From positions 94,496 to 158,495 of the forward strand of contig NZ_MLYO01000026.1 of assembly GCF_001866665.1 (NCBI RefSeq): DNA of 64,000 nt, in the 5' to 3' direction. Position 1 is the first letter of the stretch. Every line of letters starts with the position of its first letter. The DNA comes from Streptomyces monashensis (GTDB taxonomy: Bacteria > Actinomycetota > Actinomycetes > Streptomycetales > Streptomycetaceae). The notes under the pieces were generated by a model. That model was given only the letters and a program-made list of their open reading frames with translations, was not told the origin of the DNA and made no database searches. The translations under genes were made by a program, and so were the position numbers. Shown piece after piece: positions 9,489-18,500 of this stretch.

Positions 9489-10220
9489 ATGGCGGTCTTC
9501 GTCGCGCTCGGCGCGTTCCTGATGACGCTGGCCGGCGGCTGGACGGCTCAGCGCGTGACCGACCGTCGGCACCTGGTCCTGGGCCTGGCCGGCGGTCTGA
9601 TGCTGGGCGTGGTCGGCCTGGACCTGCTGCCGGAGGCGCTGCACGCCGCCGACCGCGAGATCTTCGGCGTCCCCGCCGCCCTGCTGCTCTTCGTGGCCGG
9701 CTTCCTGCTGGCCCATCTGGTGGAACGCACCCTGGCCGCGCGCCAGGCCGCCCACGGCGGCGACGAGGGCCACCACCGGGCGCCCGAGGTGGGCCTGGCG
9801 GCGGCCGGCGCGATGGTCGGCCACAGCTTCATGGACGGAGTGGCGATCGGCGCGGCCTTCCAGGTGGGCGGCGGCATGGGCGCGGCCGTCGCGCTCGCCG
9901 TGATCGCGCACGACTTCGCCGACGGCTTCAACACCTTCACCCTCACGAGCCTGTACGGCAACGCCCGCCGCCGGGCCGTGGCGATGCTGGTGGCCGACGC
10001 CTGCGCACCGCTGCTGGGCGCGCTGTCGACGGCGTTCGTCCACATCCCCGAACCGGTGCTCGGCGGCTATCTGGGCCTCTTCGGCGGCGTCCTGCTCTAC
10101 CTCGCCGCCGCCGAGATCCTCCCCGAGGCCCACCACGAACACCCGGCGCGCTCCACCCTCCTGTGCACGGTGGCCGGCGCGGCCTTCATCTGGCTGGTGG
10201 TCGGCATCTCCGCCGGCTGA
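9489..10220 (+). CDS. ZIP-family divalent metal transporter
   Basis: A 243-residue membrane protein with about seven to eight hydrophobic helices. The two ZIP signature helices are present: VGHSFMDGVAIG (residues ~114-125) and AHDFADGFNTFTL (~140-152), with the His/Asp metal ligands, and a His-rich cytoplasmic loop (GGDEGHH, ~89-95) precedes them. ZIP proteins import Zn, Fe, Mn or Co into the cytoplasm. Position between two cob runs makes cobalt a reasonable guess, but the motifs do not fix the metal. ATG 9489 has no good ribosome site; GGGAGG at 9439-9444 serves an upstream 23-codon frame (ATG 9451) that overlaps the ZIP start, so translation may be coupled or leaderless. Confidence 0.85.
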   Translation: MAVFVALGAFLMTLAGGWTAQRVTDRRHLVLGLAGGLMLGVVGLDLLPEALHAADREIFGVPAALLLFVAGFLLAHLVERTLAARQAAHGGDEGHHRAPEVGLAAAGAMVGHSFMDGVAIGAAFQVGGGMGAAVALAVIAHDFADGFNTFTLTSLYGNARRRAVAMLVADACAPLLGALSTAFVHIPEPVLGGYLGLFGGVLLYLAAAEILPEAHHEHPARSTLLCTVAGAAFIWLVVGISAG

Positions 10221-10239
10221 GCCGCCACCCACCCCTGCG

Positions 10240-10740
10240 ACCCGACCGGACGGACGACCGCCGACCGGGGTGAGCGGGTGCCCCGGGGCGGGGGTGACCA
10301 GGTATCCGGTGGTCGGCTCGGCCGGGTGCCCGGGGGCTGGACCGGTCGGGTGTCCGGCCGCCGAGTGGATGGGGTCTCTGTCGGCCTGGCCGATCGGGTG
10401 TCCGGCGGTCCGGGGACCGATCGGGTGTCCGTCAGCCTGGTCGACAGGGTGTCCGGTGGCTTGGTGACCGACGGCCCGGTCAAACCGGCGACCGGTGGCC
10501 CGGCAGGCCCGGTGACCGGCAGGGCGGACGGCCCGGTCGGCCGGGGGCTCGGTGGTCTGGTGTCCGATGGCCCGGGCGACCAGGTGCTCGGCGGCCCGGT
10601 GCTCCGGGGCCTGGCGTCCGGCGGGCCGGCGGGCCCGGTGATCGGCAGGGCGGACGGCCCGACCGACCGGGGGCTCGGTGGTCCCGGCGACCGGGTGTCC
10701 GGCGGGCCGGCCGGTGGCCCGGTCGGGCCGGTGGGTGGCC
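10240..10740. repeat. Degenerate GC-rich repeat block between ZIP gene and cobI
   Basis: This 527-base gene-free stretch is built from many variants of GGTGTCCGGCGG, GGCCCGGT and CGACCGGGTG. A 52-base near-direct repeat occurs at 10506-10557 and again at 10632-10683 (126-base offset, four mismatches by eye). No ribosome site, domain or normal codon bias supports the open frames that cross it on either strand. It lies downstream of both flanking genes (convergent ends), so it may include termination structures. There is no regular repeat-spacer pattern, so it is not CRISPR. Confidence 0.7.
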
Positions 10741-10747
10741 GCAGGGG

Positions 10748-11497
10748 TCACAGTTTGCCGCCCCGTCCGCTGTCGCGGCGTGGCGGCGCGATCAGCGTGG
10801 AGAGGTACGGCAGCGGCTCCCCGTCCAGTTCGGCGGCCGGCCGCACCGACTCCTCCGGCAGCCCGAGCGCCGAGCCCCACACGGCCTCCTCGATCCGCCC
10901 GGTCTCCGCGAGGGCCTCGGCCACCTCGGCGGCCTGTCGGCCGAACTTGTACGCCACGACCGTCCCCGGCCCGGCCAGCGCGTCCTTGAGCACGGCGGAC
11001 CCGGCCGTGACCGGTACGAGGGTCAGCGGCTCGGTGCCCTCCGTCAGCACGGCTCCCGAGCGCGCCGCGAGATCCTGCATCGCGGTGATCCCGGGCACGG
11101 TCTCCACGACCACGTCCGGCACGAGCTCCACGATGGTCTGCGCGAGATACGTGAACGTCGAGTACACGTTGGGATCGCCGATGGTGGCGAAGGCGACGCA
11201 ACCGTGTGCCCGCAGCGACTCGGCGACCCGCTCGCCCGCCGCGTCCCAGGCCGCCTCCCGGCGTGCCCGGTCGGTCCGCTCGTTCAGCGCGAACACCACC
11301 CGGACGACCTTCTCGGCGGGCACGTAGTGCAACACGGTCGCCTCGGCTCGCCCCGGCTCGCCCCCGTCTCTTCCGTCAGGCGCGGCCATGACGGGTACGA
11401 CGACGACATCGGCCGCGCGCAGCGCGTTGACCCCCTTGACCGTCACCAGCTCCGGATCACCGGGACCGACCCCGACTCCGATCAGTCTGCTGCTCAT
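10748..11497 (-). CDS. cobI: Precorrin-2 C20-methyltransferase
   Basis: 249 residues of the CobI/CbiL tetrapyrrole methylase family: LIGVGVGPGDPELVTVKGV at the N-terminus, VAFATIGDPNVYSTFTYL in the SAM pocket, and VPGITAMQDLAARSG. It adds the C20 methyl group to precorrin-2, the first committed corrin step encoded in this window. ATG 11497 makes an ATGA overlap with the cobB stop. It is the last gene of the riboswitch-led run; downstream is the degenerate repeat block. Confidence 0.94.
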   Translation of the reverse strand: MSSRLIGVGVGPGDPELVTVKGVNALRAADVVVVPVMAAPDGRDGGEPGRAEATVLHYVPAEKVVRVVFALNERTDRARREAAWDAAGERVAESLRAHGCVAFATIGDPNVYSTFTYLAQTIVELVPDVVVETVPGITAMQDLAARSGAVLTEGTEPLTLVPVTAGSAVLKDALAGPGTVVAYKFGRQAAEVAEALAETGRIEEAVWGSALGLPEESVRPAAELDGEPLPYLSTLIAPPRRDSGRGGKL

Positions 11498-12840
11498 GAC
11501 GTCCGGCACCTCTCCACGAACCGATGGGCCACACCGGGCTCGGCCGCCCAGTGCGTGTGCAGATAACTCGCGTGCACACCCCGCTGTACGAAACCTTCCA
11601 ACCGCCGCACGGGCGTCCTGACCCCCCAGGCGGGAGCCGCACCGGCACCCGGCTCGACGACCGTGCGGTGGAACTCGTGCCCCCGCATCCGCGTCCCGGC
11701 GACGGCCAGCGCACTGTCGCCGACGGCCACGGCGTCCCGGTAGCCGAGGGTGAGCCGCTCCGACATCCGCGCGGTGGCATCGAGCACCCCGCACATCGGC
11801 CTGCCGTCCAACTCCCGGCAGAGATACAGCAGTCCGGCGCACTCGGCGGCGACCGGGGCACCGCCCAGCGCCAGTTCCGCCACGGCCTTCCGCAGCGGCT
11901 CGTTGGCGGACAGCTCGTCGGCGTACACCTCGGGAAATCCCCCGCCGATCACCAACCCGGCCGTTCCCCCGGGCAGTTGCTCGTCGCGGAGCGGGTCGAA
12001 GGTGACGACCTCGGCACCGGCGGCGGTGAGCAGTTCGGTGTGCTCGGCGTAGGAGAAGGTGAAGGCGGGACCGCCGGCGAGGGCGACGACCGTACGCCTG
12101 CCTGTCGTGCCGACGGACGGTTCCCACGGCGCGCCTGACAGTGTTCCCGCGCTCCGAGCCAGTCCGAGCAGGGCTTCGAGATCACAACCTCGCTCGACCT
12201 GCGCGGCCATCGCCGCCACCGCGTCCACGGCCTCGGCCCGCCGCTCGGCGACGGGCACCAACCCCAGATGCCGCGACGGCGTGTCCACCTGCGGAGCCCT
12301 CCGCAGGGCGCCCAGCACCGGCACCCCCGCCGAATCCAACGCCTCCCGCAGCAGCTCCTCGTGCCGGTCGGACGCGACCTTGTTCAGGATCACGCCCCCG
12401 ACCCGCACCTCCGGATCCCACGAAGCGAACCCGTGCACCAGCGCCGCCACCGACCGCGACTGCGACGAGGCGTCGACCACCAGCACCACCGGCGCCCGCA
12501 GCAGCTTCGCGACATGAGCGGTGGAGGCCAGTTCGCCTTCCCCCGCCGCCCCGTCGTACAGCCCCATCACGCCCTCGACCACGGCCAGGTCGCAGCCCCG
12601 CGCCCCGTGCAGGAACAGCGGAGCGACCAGCTCCGGCCCGCACAGGTAGGCGTCCAGGTTCCGCCCGACCCGGCCGGTCGCGAGCGCGTGGTACCCGGGG
12701 TCGATGTAGTCCGGCCCGACCTTGTGCGGCGACACGGCGAGCCCCCGCGCGGCGAACGCGGCCATCAGCCCCGTGGCCACGGTGGTCTTGCCGCTGCCCG
12801 ACGAGGGTGCGGCGATGACCAGCCGTGGCACCGACGACAT
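11494..12840 (-). CDS. cobB: Cobyrinic/hydrogenobyrinic acid a,c-diamide synthase
   Basis: 448 residues. The N-terminal half is a dethiobiotin-synthetase-like P-loop ATPase (APSSGSGKTTVATGL, then KVGPDYIDPGYH and EGVMGLYDG). The C-terminal half is a class I glutamine amidotransferase with the nucleophile cysteine in AAECAGLLYL and the histidine in MRGHEFH. It amidates the a and c side chains with glutamine and ATP. ATG 12840 shares one base with the cobO stop (TGATG). In a late-insertion pathway the substrate would be hydrogenobyrinic acid; with early cobalt insertion it would be cobyrinic acid. Confidence 0.94.
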   Translation of the reverse strand: MSSVPRLVIAAPSSGSGKTTVATGLMAAFAARGLAVSPHKVGPDYIDPGYHALATGRVGRNLDAYLCGPELVAPLFLHGARGCDLAVVEGVMGLYDGAAGEGELASTAHVAKLLRAPVVLVVDASSQSRSVAALVHGFASWDPEVRVGGVILNKVASDRHEELLREALDSAGVPVLGALRRAPQVDTPSRHLGLVPVAERRAEAVDAVAAMAAQVERGCDLEALLGLARSAGTLSGAPWEPSVGTTGRRTVVALAGGPAFTFSYAEHTELLTAAGAEVVTFDPLRDEQLPGGTAGLVIGGGFPEVYADELSANEPLRKAVAELALGGAPVAAECAGLLYLCRELDGRPMCGVLDATARMSERLTLGYRDAVAVGDSALAVAGTRMRGHEFHRTVVEPGAGAAPAWGVRTPVRRLEGFVQRGVHASYLHTHWAAEPGVAHRFVERCRTS

Positions 12841-13439
12841 CACCACTCGATGCCCTTCTGGCCCTTCTGCCCCACGTCCATGGGGTGCTTGACCTTCGAC
12901 ATGTCGGTGACGAGATCCGCGAAGTCCACCAGCTTCTCGGGCGCGTTCCGCCCGGTGATCACCACATGCTGGGTGCCCGGCCGGTTCCGCAGCACGTCCA
13001 CGACCTCGTCGATGTCGACCCAGCCCCAGTGCATGGGGTACGCGAACTCGTCCAGCACGTACAGCCGGTACGTCTCGGCCGCCAGGTCCCGCTTGACCTG
13101 CTCCCAGCCCTCCCGCGCCTTCTCCTCGTTGTCCATCTGGGCGTCGCGCTGGACCCAGGACCAGCCCTCGCCCATCTTGTGCCAGTCGACGGTGCCGCCC
13201 TCGCCGGAGGCGCCGAGCACGCGCAGCGCGTTCTCCTCGCCGACCTTCCACTTCGCCGACTTGACGAACTGGAACACCCCGATCGGCCACCCCTGGTTCC
13301 AGGCGCGCAGCGCGAGCCCGAACGCGGCGGTGGACTTGCCCTTGCCGATGCCGGTGTGCACGACGACCAGCGGACGATTGCGACGCTGACGGGTCGTCAG
13401 GCCGTCGTCCGGTACGACACTCGGCTGTCCCTGCGGCAC
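12840..13439 (-). CDS. cobO: Cob(I)yrinic acid a,c-diamide adenosyltransferase
   Basis: 199 residues, the usual CobO/CobA(BtuR) length. A P-loop VVVHTGIGKGKSTAAFG (residues ~25-41) binds ATP; WDxQ-like and YVLDEFAYPMHWGWVD segments and the C-terminal VVITGRNAPEKLVD are family hallmarks. It transfers the 5'-deoxyadenosyl group from ATP to Co(I). GTG 13439 overlaps the TAG stop of the chelatase gene by one base (TAGTG). An adenosyltransferase directly after the cobalt chelatase genes fits the order of reactions. Confidence 0.95.
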   Translation of the reverse strand: MPQGQPSVVPDDGLTTRQRRNRPLVVVHTGIGKGKSTAAFGLALRAWNQGWPIGVFQFVKSAKWKVGEENALRVLGASGEGGTVDWHKMGEGWSWVQRDAQMDNEEKAREGWEQVKRDLAAETYRLYVLDEFAYPMHWGWVDIDEVVDVLRNRPGTQHVVITGRNAPEKLVDFADLVTDMSKVKHPMDVGQKGQKGIEW

Positions 13440-15520
13440 TACGCGGCCCTCCTCGACGTCCCCTGCACATCCCTGACCAGCCCGGCGATCGAGTCCGCCC
13501 GCAGCTCGTCCAGCGTGACGGCCGTACCGCCGAGCTCACCCGCGAGCTGCCCGGCCAGCCCCAGCCGCACCGGCCCCGACTCGCAGTCCACGACCACCGA
13601 CGCGACCCCCTCGGCCGCGAACAGCCGCGCCGCCCTCCCGGCCAGCGCCACCGGATCGGTCCCACCCGTCACCCGACCACCACCCCGGCCGGAGGCTCCC
13701 CCAGAGCCGAAAGCCTGGGGGGACCCCCATCGCGCCGCCCCTCCGTCTGTCGCCCGCCCGTCGGTCACCACCACGACCAGCGCCCGTCGCGCCGGATCCC
13801 GCAGCCGCTCCACGCGCAGCACCTCGTGCGCCCTGAGCAGTCCGGCCGCCAGCGGCGTACGACCGCCCGTCGGCAGCGACTCCAGCCGTACGGCGGCCGC
13901 GTCCACGGACGACGTCGGCGGCAGCGCCACCTCCGCGCCGGACCCCCGGAAGGTCACCAGACCCACCTTGTCCCGCCGCTGATAGGCGTCCAGCAGCAGC
14001 GACAGCACGGCACCCTTCACCGCGCTCATCCGCTGCCGCGCCGCCATCGAGCCCGAGGCGTCGACCACGAACAGCACGAGGTTGCCCTCGCGCCCCTCCC
14101 GCGTCGCCTGCCGCAGATCGTCCCGGCGGATCACCAGCCCCGGTCCGGACCGGCCGCGCGCCCGCTGGTGCGGGGCCGCCGCCTGCACGGTGGCGGCCAG
14201 ATGCAGCTTGGTCAGCGCGCCCCGGGGCCGCCGGGACCCGGTGGTCCGCCCGTGTTCGGTCCGTGCCCGCGAGCGCCGCCCGGCGGCACCCTCGCCGATC
14301 CCGGGCACGCTCAGCACCTTGGTGCGGAACGGCTCGGCGGCCCGTACGGCCGACTGCTCCCGGGCCGACCCGGCCGCCCGCGGTTCCCCCTCCTCACCGG
14401 TCTCCGGGCGCGCGGACGCGTCCCCGCCCCCCTGCGGACCGGAGTCGGGCCGGGGCCGGCCACCGCCCCCACCAGGACCGTCGGGGTCGGGATCGTCCTC
14501 GGGGGACTCCCCGGAGAACTCCTCCAGCGTCTCGTCCAGCTTGTCCTCGTCCAGACCGGGAGCGTCGAACGGATTACGGCGCCTGCGGTGCGGCAGCGCG
14601 AGCAGCGCCGCCTGCCGTACGTCCTCCGCCAGCACATCCGTCCGCCCGGCCCACGCGGCCAGCGCCGTCGCCGTACGGGCCATCACGATGTCGGCCCGCA
14701 TACCGTCCACCTCGAAGGCCGCGCAGGTCGCCGCGATCTGCCGCAGCGCACCGTCGCCGAGACGCACCTGCGGCAGCAACTCCCGTGCCACGACGATCCG
14801 TTGCCGTACGGCGGCCTCCTCGTCCGTCCACCGCGCGGCGAAGCCGGCCGGATCGTCGTCGTAGGCCAGCCGGCGCCGGACGACCTCCACCCGCTGGTCG
14901 GGCTCGCGGGAGGCCGCGACCTCCACGGTCAGCCCGAACCGGTCCAGCAGCTGCGGCCGCAGCTCGCCCTCCTCGGGGTTCATCGTGCCGACGAGCAGGA
15001 ACCGGGCCGCGTGCCGCACGGAGACGCCCTCGCGCTCCACGTGCGAGGCGCCCATCGCCGCCGCGTCCAGCAGCAGGTCGACCAGGTGGTCGTGGAGGAG
15101 GTTGACCTCGTCGACGTACAGGATGCCCCGGTGCGCGTCGGCCAGCAGGCCCGGCTCGAACGCCTTCACGCCCTCCGCGAGCGCGCGCTCGATGTCGAGG
15201 GCGCCGACGAGGCGGTCCTCGGAGGCGCCGACGGGCAGTTCGACCATCCGCGCCGGCCGTGCCGTACCCGGTGCCGGCCCGTGCGGGCCGTCGGGACAGC
15301 CCGGGTCCGGTGCCGACGGGTCGCAGGAGAACCGGCAGCCGGGGACGACGGCCACCTCGGGCAGCAGCGCCGAAAGGGCGCGCACGGCCGTCGACTTGGC
15401 CGTACCCTTCTCGCCGCGCACCAGGACACCGCCGACGGCGGGGCTGACGGCGTTCAGCAGCAGCGCGAGCCGCAGGTCGTCCTGGCCGACCACGGCCGTA
15501 AAGGGGAAGGGGGTGCTCAC
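13439..15520 (-). CDS. ChlI-ChlD-type AAA+/VWA chelatase subunit, probable cobaltochelatase partner of CobN
   Basis: 693 residues. The N-terminal ~330 residues are an AAA+ ATPase of the magnesium-chelatase BchI type with Walker A GEKGTAKSTAVRAL and Walker B GILYVDEVNLL. A long acidic then Pro/Gly/Arg-rich linker (about 340-500) leads to a C-terminal VWA domain with the MIDAS motif in FVVDASGSMAARQRMS. CobN requires AAA+ and VWA partners; this single fused protein, between cobN and cobO, is the natural candidate in place of CobS and CobT. GTG 15520 gives a GTGA overlap with cobN. A palindromic repeat inserted near 13694-13730 adds a Gly/Ser/Pro segment inside the VWA domain. Confidence 0.9.
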   Translation of the reverse strand: MSTPFPFTAVVGQDDLRLALLLNAVSPAVGGVLVRGEKGTAKSTAVRALSALLPEVAVVPGCRFSCDPSAPDPGCPDGPHGPAPGTARPARMVELPVGASEDRLVGALDIERALAEGVKAFEPGLLADAHRGILYVDEVNLLHDHLVDLLLDAAAMGASHVEREGVSVRHAARFLLVGTMNPEEGELRPQLLDRFGLTVEVAASREPDQRVEVVRRRLAYDDDPAGFAARWTDEEAAVRQRIVVARELLPQVRLGDGALRQIAATCAAFEVDGMRADIVMARTATALAAWAGRTDVLAEDVRQAALLALPHRRRRNPFDAPGLDEDKLDETLEEFSGESPEDDPDPDGPGGGGGRPRPDSGPQGGGDASARPETGEEGEPRAAGSAREQSAVRAAEPFRTKVLSVPGIGEGAAGRRSRARTEHGRTTGSRRPRGALTKLHLAATVQAAAPHQRARGRSGPGLVIRRDDLRQATREGREGNLVLFVVDASGSMAARQRMSAVKGAVLSLLLDAYQRRDKVGLVTFRGSGAEVALPPTSSVDAAAVRLESLPTGGRTPLAAGLLRAHEVLRVERLRDPARRALVVVVTDGRATDGGAARWGSPQAFGSGGASGRGGGRVTGGTDPVALAGRAARLFAAEGVASVVVDCESGPVRLGLAGQLAGELGGTAVTLDELRADSIAGLVRDVQGTSRRAA
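13694..13730. repeat. Intragenic GC-rich palindromic element, copy 2
   Basis: CTCCCCCAG (13696-13704) pairs with CTGGGGGG (13715-13722) around a ten-base loop, followed by ACCCCCA. The core GGGGGGACCCCCA (13717-13729) is identical to that at 2511-2523. It is in frame within the chelatase VWA domain, where it reads as WGSPQAFGSGGASG. The two copies have the same plus-strand orientation although their host genes face opposite ways, so the shared sequence is a DNA element and not a shared protein motif. Confidence 0.6.
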
Positions 15521-18500
15521 TGGTCTCCCTCCAGGTCGCCTTCCAGCTCCAGGTAGGTGGCGCGCAGCCGCTCCAGTGTGTCCGCGTCCGGCTCGGCCCA
15601 CAGGCCCCGGTCCGCGGCCTCCAGGAGCCGCTCGGTGACGCCGCGCAGCGCCCACGGGTTGGACTTCTTCATGAAGTCCCGGTTCTCCGGGTCGAAGACG
15701 TACTCCGCGCTGAGCTTCTCGTACATCCAGTCGTCGACCACGCCCGCGGTCGCGTCGTAGCCGAACAGGTAGTCCACGGTCGCCGCCATCTCGAAGGCGC
15801 CCTTGTAGCCGTGCCGGCGCATGGCCGCCATCCAGCGCGGGTTGACCACCCGGGCCCGGAAGACGCGGTGCGTCTCCTCGCCCAGCGTCCGCGTCCGCAC
15901 CTGGTCCGGTACGGCCGAATCACCCACGTACGCCTCGGGGTTGGCGCCGGTCAGATGCCGGACCATGGCGACCATGCCGCCGTGGTACTGGAAGTAGTCG
16001 TCCGCGTCGACCAGGTCGTGCTCGCGGGTGTCGACGTTCTTCGCCGCCACCGCGATCCGCCTGAACGCGGTCTCCATGTCGCCGCGCGCCGCCCGTCCGT
16101 CGAGCCCGCGCCCGTAGGCGTAGCCGCCCCAGACCGCGTACACCTCGGCGAGGTCCGCGTCGGAGCGCCAGTTGCGGGCGTCGATCAGCGGGAGCAGACC
16201 GGCGCCGTACGCTCCCGGCTTCGAGCCGAAGACACGGGCCGTCGCGCGGCGCCGGTCGCCGTGCTCGGCGGTGTCCTCGTCGGCGTGTGCCTTCACGTAG
16301 TTGCTTTCCGCGGGCTCGTCCAGCTCCGCCACGGCCCGCACCGCGTCGTCGATCAGCCCGACGACGTGCGGGAACGCGTCCCGGAAGAAGCCGGAGATAC
16401 GGACCGTGACGTCGATGCGCGGCCGGCCCAGCTCCGCCGGGGGCACGATCTCGAAGCCCGTCACCCGGCGCGAGGCGTCGTCCCACACCGGGCGGCAGCC
16501 CAGCAGCGCCAGGATCTCGGCGATGTCGTCGCCCTGGGTGCGCATCGCGGACGTGCCCCAGACCGTCAGGCCCACGGACTTCGGGTACTCGCCCGTGTCC
16601 TGGAGGTACCGCTGCACCAGCGAGTCGGCGAGCGACTGCCCGACCTCCCAACTCAGCCTGGACGGAATGGCCTTGGGGTCGACCGAGTAGAAGTTGCGGC
16701 CGGTTGGCAGGACGTTCACGAGGCCACGGGTCGGCGAACCCGACGGGCCCGCCGGGACGTAACCGCCGTCCAGCGCCCGCAGGATGTGCCCGATCTCGTC
16801 CGTGGTGCGCGCCAGCCGGGGTACGACCTCCTCGCAGGCGAACTCCAACACCCGGGCGGCGTCAGGGAGTTCGGTGCCGAGCACGCCCCGCAGCACGGCG
16901 GGCACGACCGCACGGTCCCATGCCCGCGCCTCCATCCCCTCCGCGATCCCCCGGCACAGCTGCTCCAGCAGGTCGATCGCGTCGGCGGCCGTCCGGGACG
17001 GGCCTGCGGCCAGGTCAGTCAGCTCCACCGGCACCTTCACCGGTGCGCCCGGCTCGGCCAGCAGCTCCTTCTCGACCAGCCCGAAATGAGCGGCCAGCGC
17101 GGCCCTGAGTCCCGGCAGGGCGTTCGCCCGACCGCCCCACACCTGGGAAGCCCGCAGCACGGCCAGCACCAGGTTCACGCGCGGCTCGCCGACCGGGCCA
17201 CCGCCCAGGATGTGCAGACCGTCCCTGATCTGGACGTCCTTGATCTCGCAGAGATAGCCGTCGATGTGCATGACGAACTCGTCGAAGTCGTCGTCGCCCG
17301 GCTGCTCGTCCACGTGCAGGTCGTGGTGCAGCTCGGCCGCCTTCACCAGCGTCCAGATCTGCGCGCGGACGGCCGGGGCCTTCGCCGGGTCCAGGTCGGA
17401 GACGAGCGCGTACTCGTCGAGCAGCTGCTCCAGCTTGGCCAGGTCGCCGTAGGTGTCGGCGCGGGCCATCGGCGGCACCAGGTGGTCGACCACCGTGGCG
17501 TGCCCGCGCCGCTTGGCCTGGGTGCCCTCACCGGGGTCGTTCACGATGAACGGGTAGACGAGGGGCAGGTTCCCGAGGACGGCGTCCGGGGCGCAGCCGC
17601 CGGAGAGCCCGAGCCCCTTGCCCGGCAGCCACTCCATCGTGCCGTGCTTGCCCATGTGCACGATCGCGTCCGCGCCGAAGCCCCCCTCCGACGGCGCGGC
17701 CTCCAGCCAGCGGTAGGCCGCCATGTAGTGGTGCGAGGGCGGCATGTCGGGGTCGTGGTAGATCGCGATCGGGTTCTCCCCGAAGCCGCGCGGCGGCTGG
17801 ATCATCACCACGACGTTCCCGAACTGCAGGGACGCCAGCACGATGTCCTCGCCGTCGACGTACAGGCTGCCCGGCGGCTCGCCCCAGGCCTCGGTCATGG
17901 CCCCCTTGAGATCGGGGTCGAGCTTCTCGAACCACGCCCGGTAGTCCGCCAGCGGCACCCGCGCCGGTGCGGCGGCCAGCTGCTCCTCGGTCAGCCACTC
18001 GACGTCGTGCCCGCCGGCCTCGATGAGCCGGTGGATCAACTCGTCGCCCTCGGACGGGTATTCGGTGAGCCCGTACCCGGCGTCCCGGAACGCGTCCAGC
18101 ACCCGCACCGCCGACGCGGGCGTGTCCAGACCGACCGCGTTGCCGACCCGCGAGTGCTTGGTCGGGTACGCGGTGAAGACCAGCGCGATCTTCTTCTCGG
18201 CGTTCGGCTTGTGCTTCAACCGGGCGTGGCGCAGGGCGATTCCGGCCACGCGCGCGGCCCGCTCGGGGTCGGCGACGTACACCGGAACCTCGTCCGGACC
18301 CTGCTCCTTGAAGGAGAAGGGCACGGTGATCAGCCGGCCGTCGAACTCCGGGATGGCGACCTGCATCGCCGCGTCCATGGGGGACAGGGCGGCGTCCGAC
18401 TCGTCCCACGCGGCGCGAGAGGAGGTGAGGCAAAGGCCTTGCAGGACAGGAACGTCGAGGTCGGCGAGGGCGCCGACGTCCCAGGACTCCTCGTCGCCGC

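Noticed and set aside
10240..10740. CRISPR array
   Set aside because: Units vary in length and sequence, there are no uniform repeats separated by unique spacers, and no cas gene is present.
10278..11327. Long plus-strand open frame with Gly/Val/Arg repeats through the repeat block and cobI
   Set aside because: No ribosome site or domain; it reads antisense through cobI and its repeats come from DNA repeats, not protein selection.
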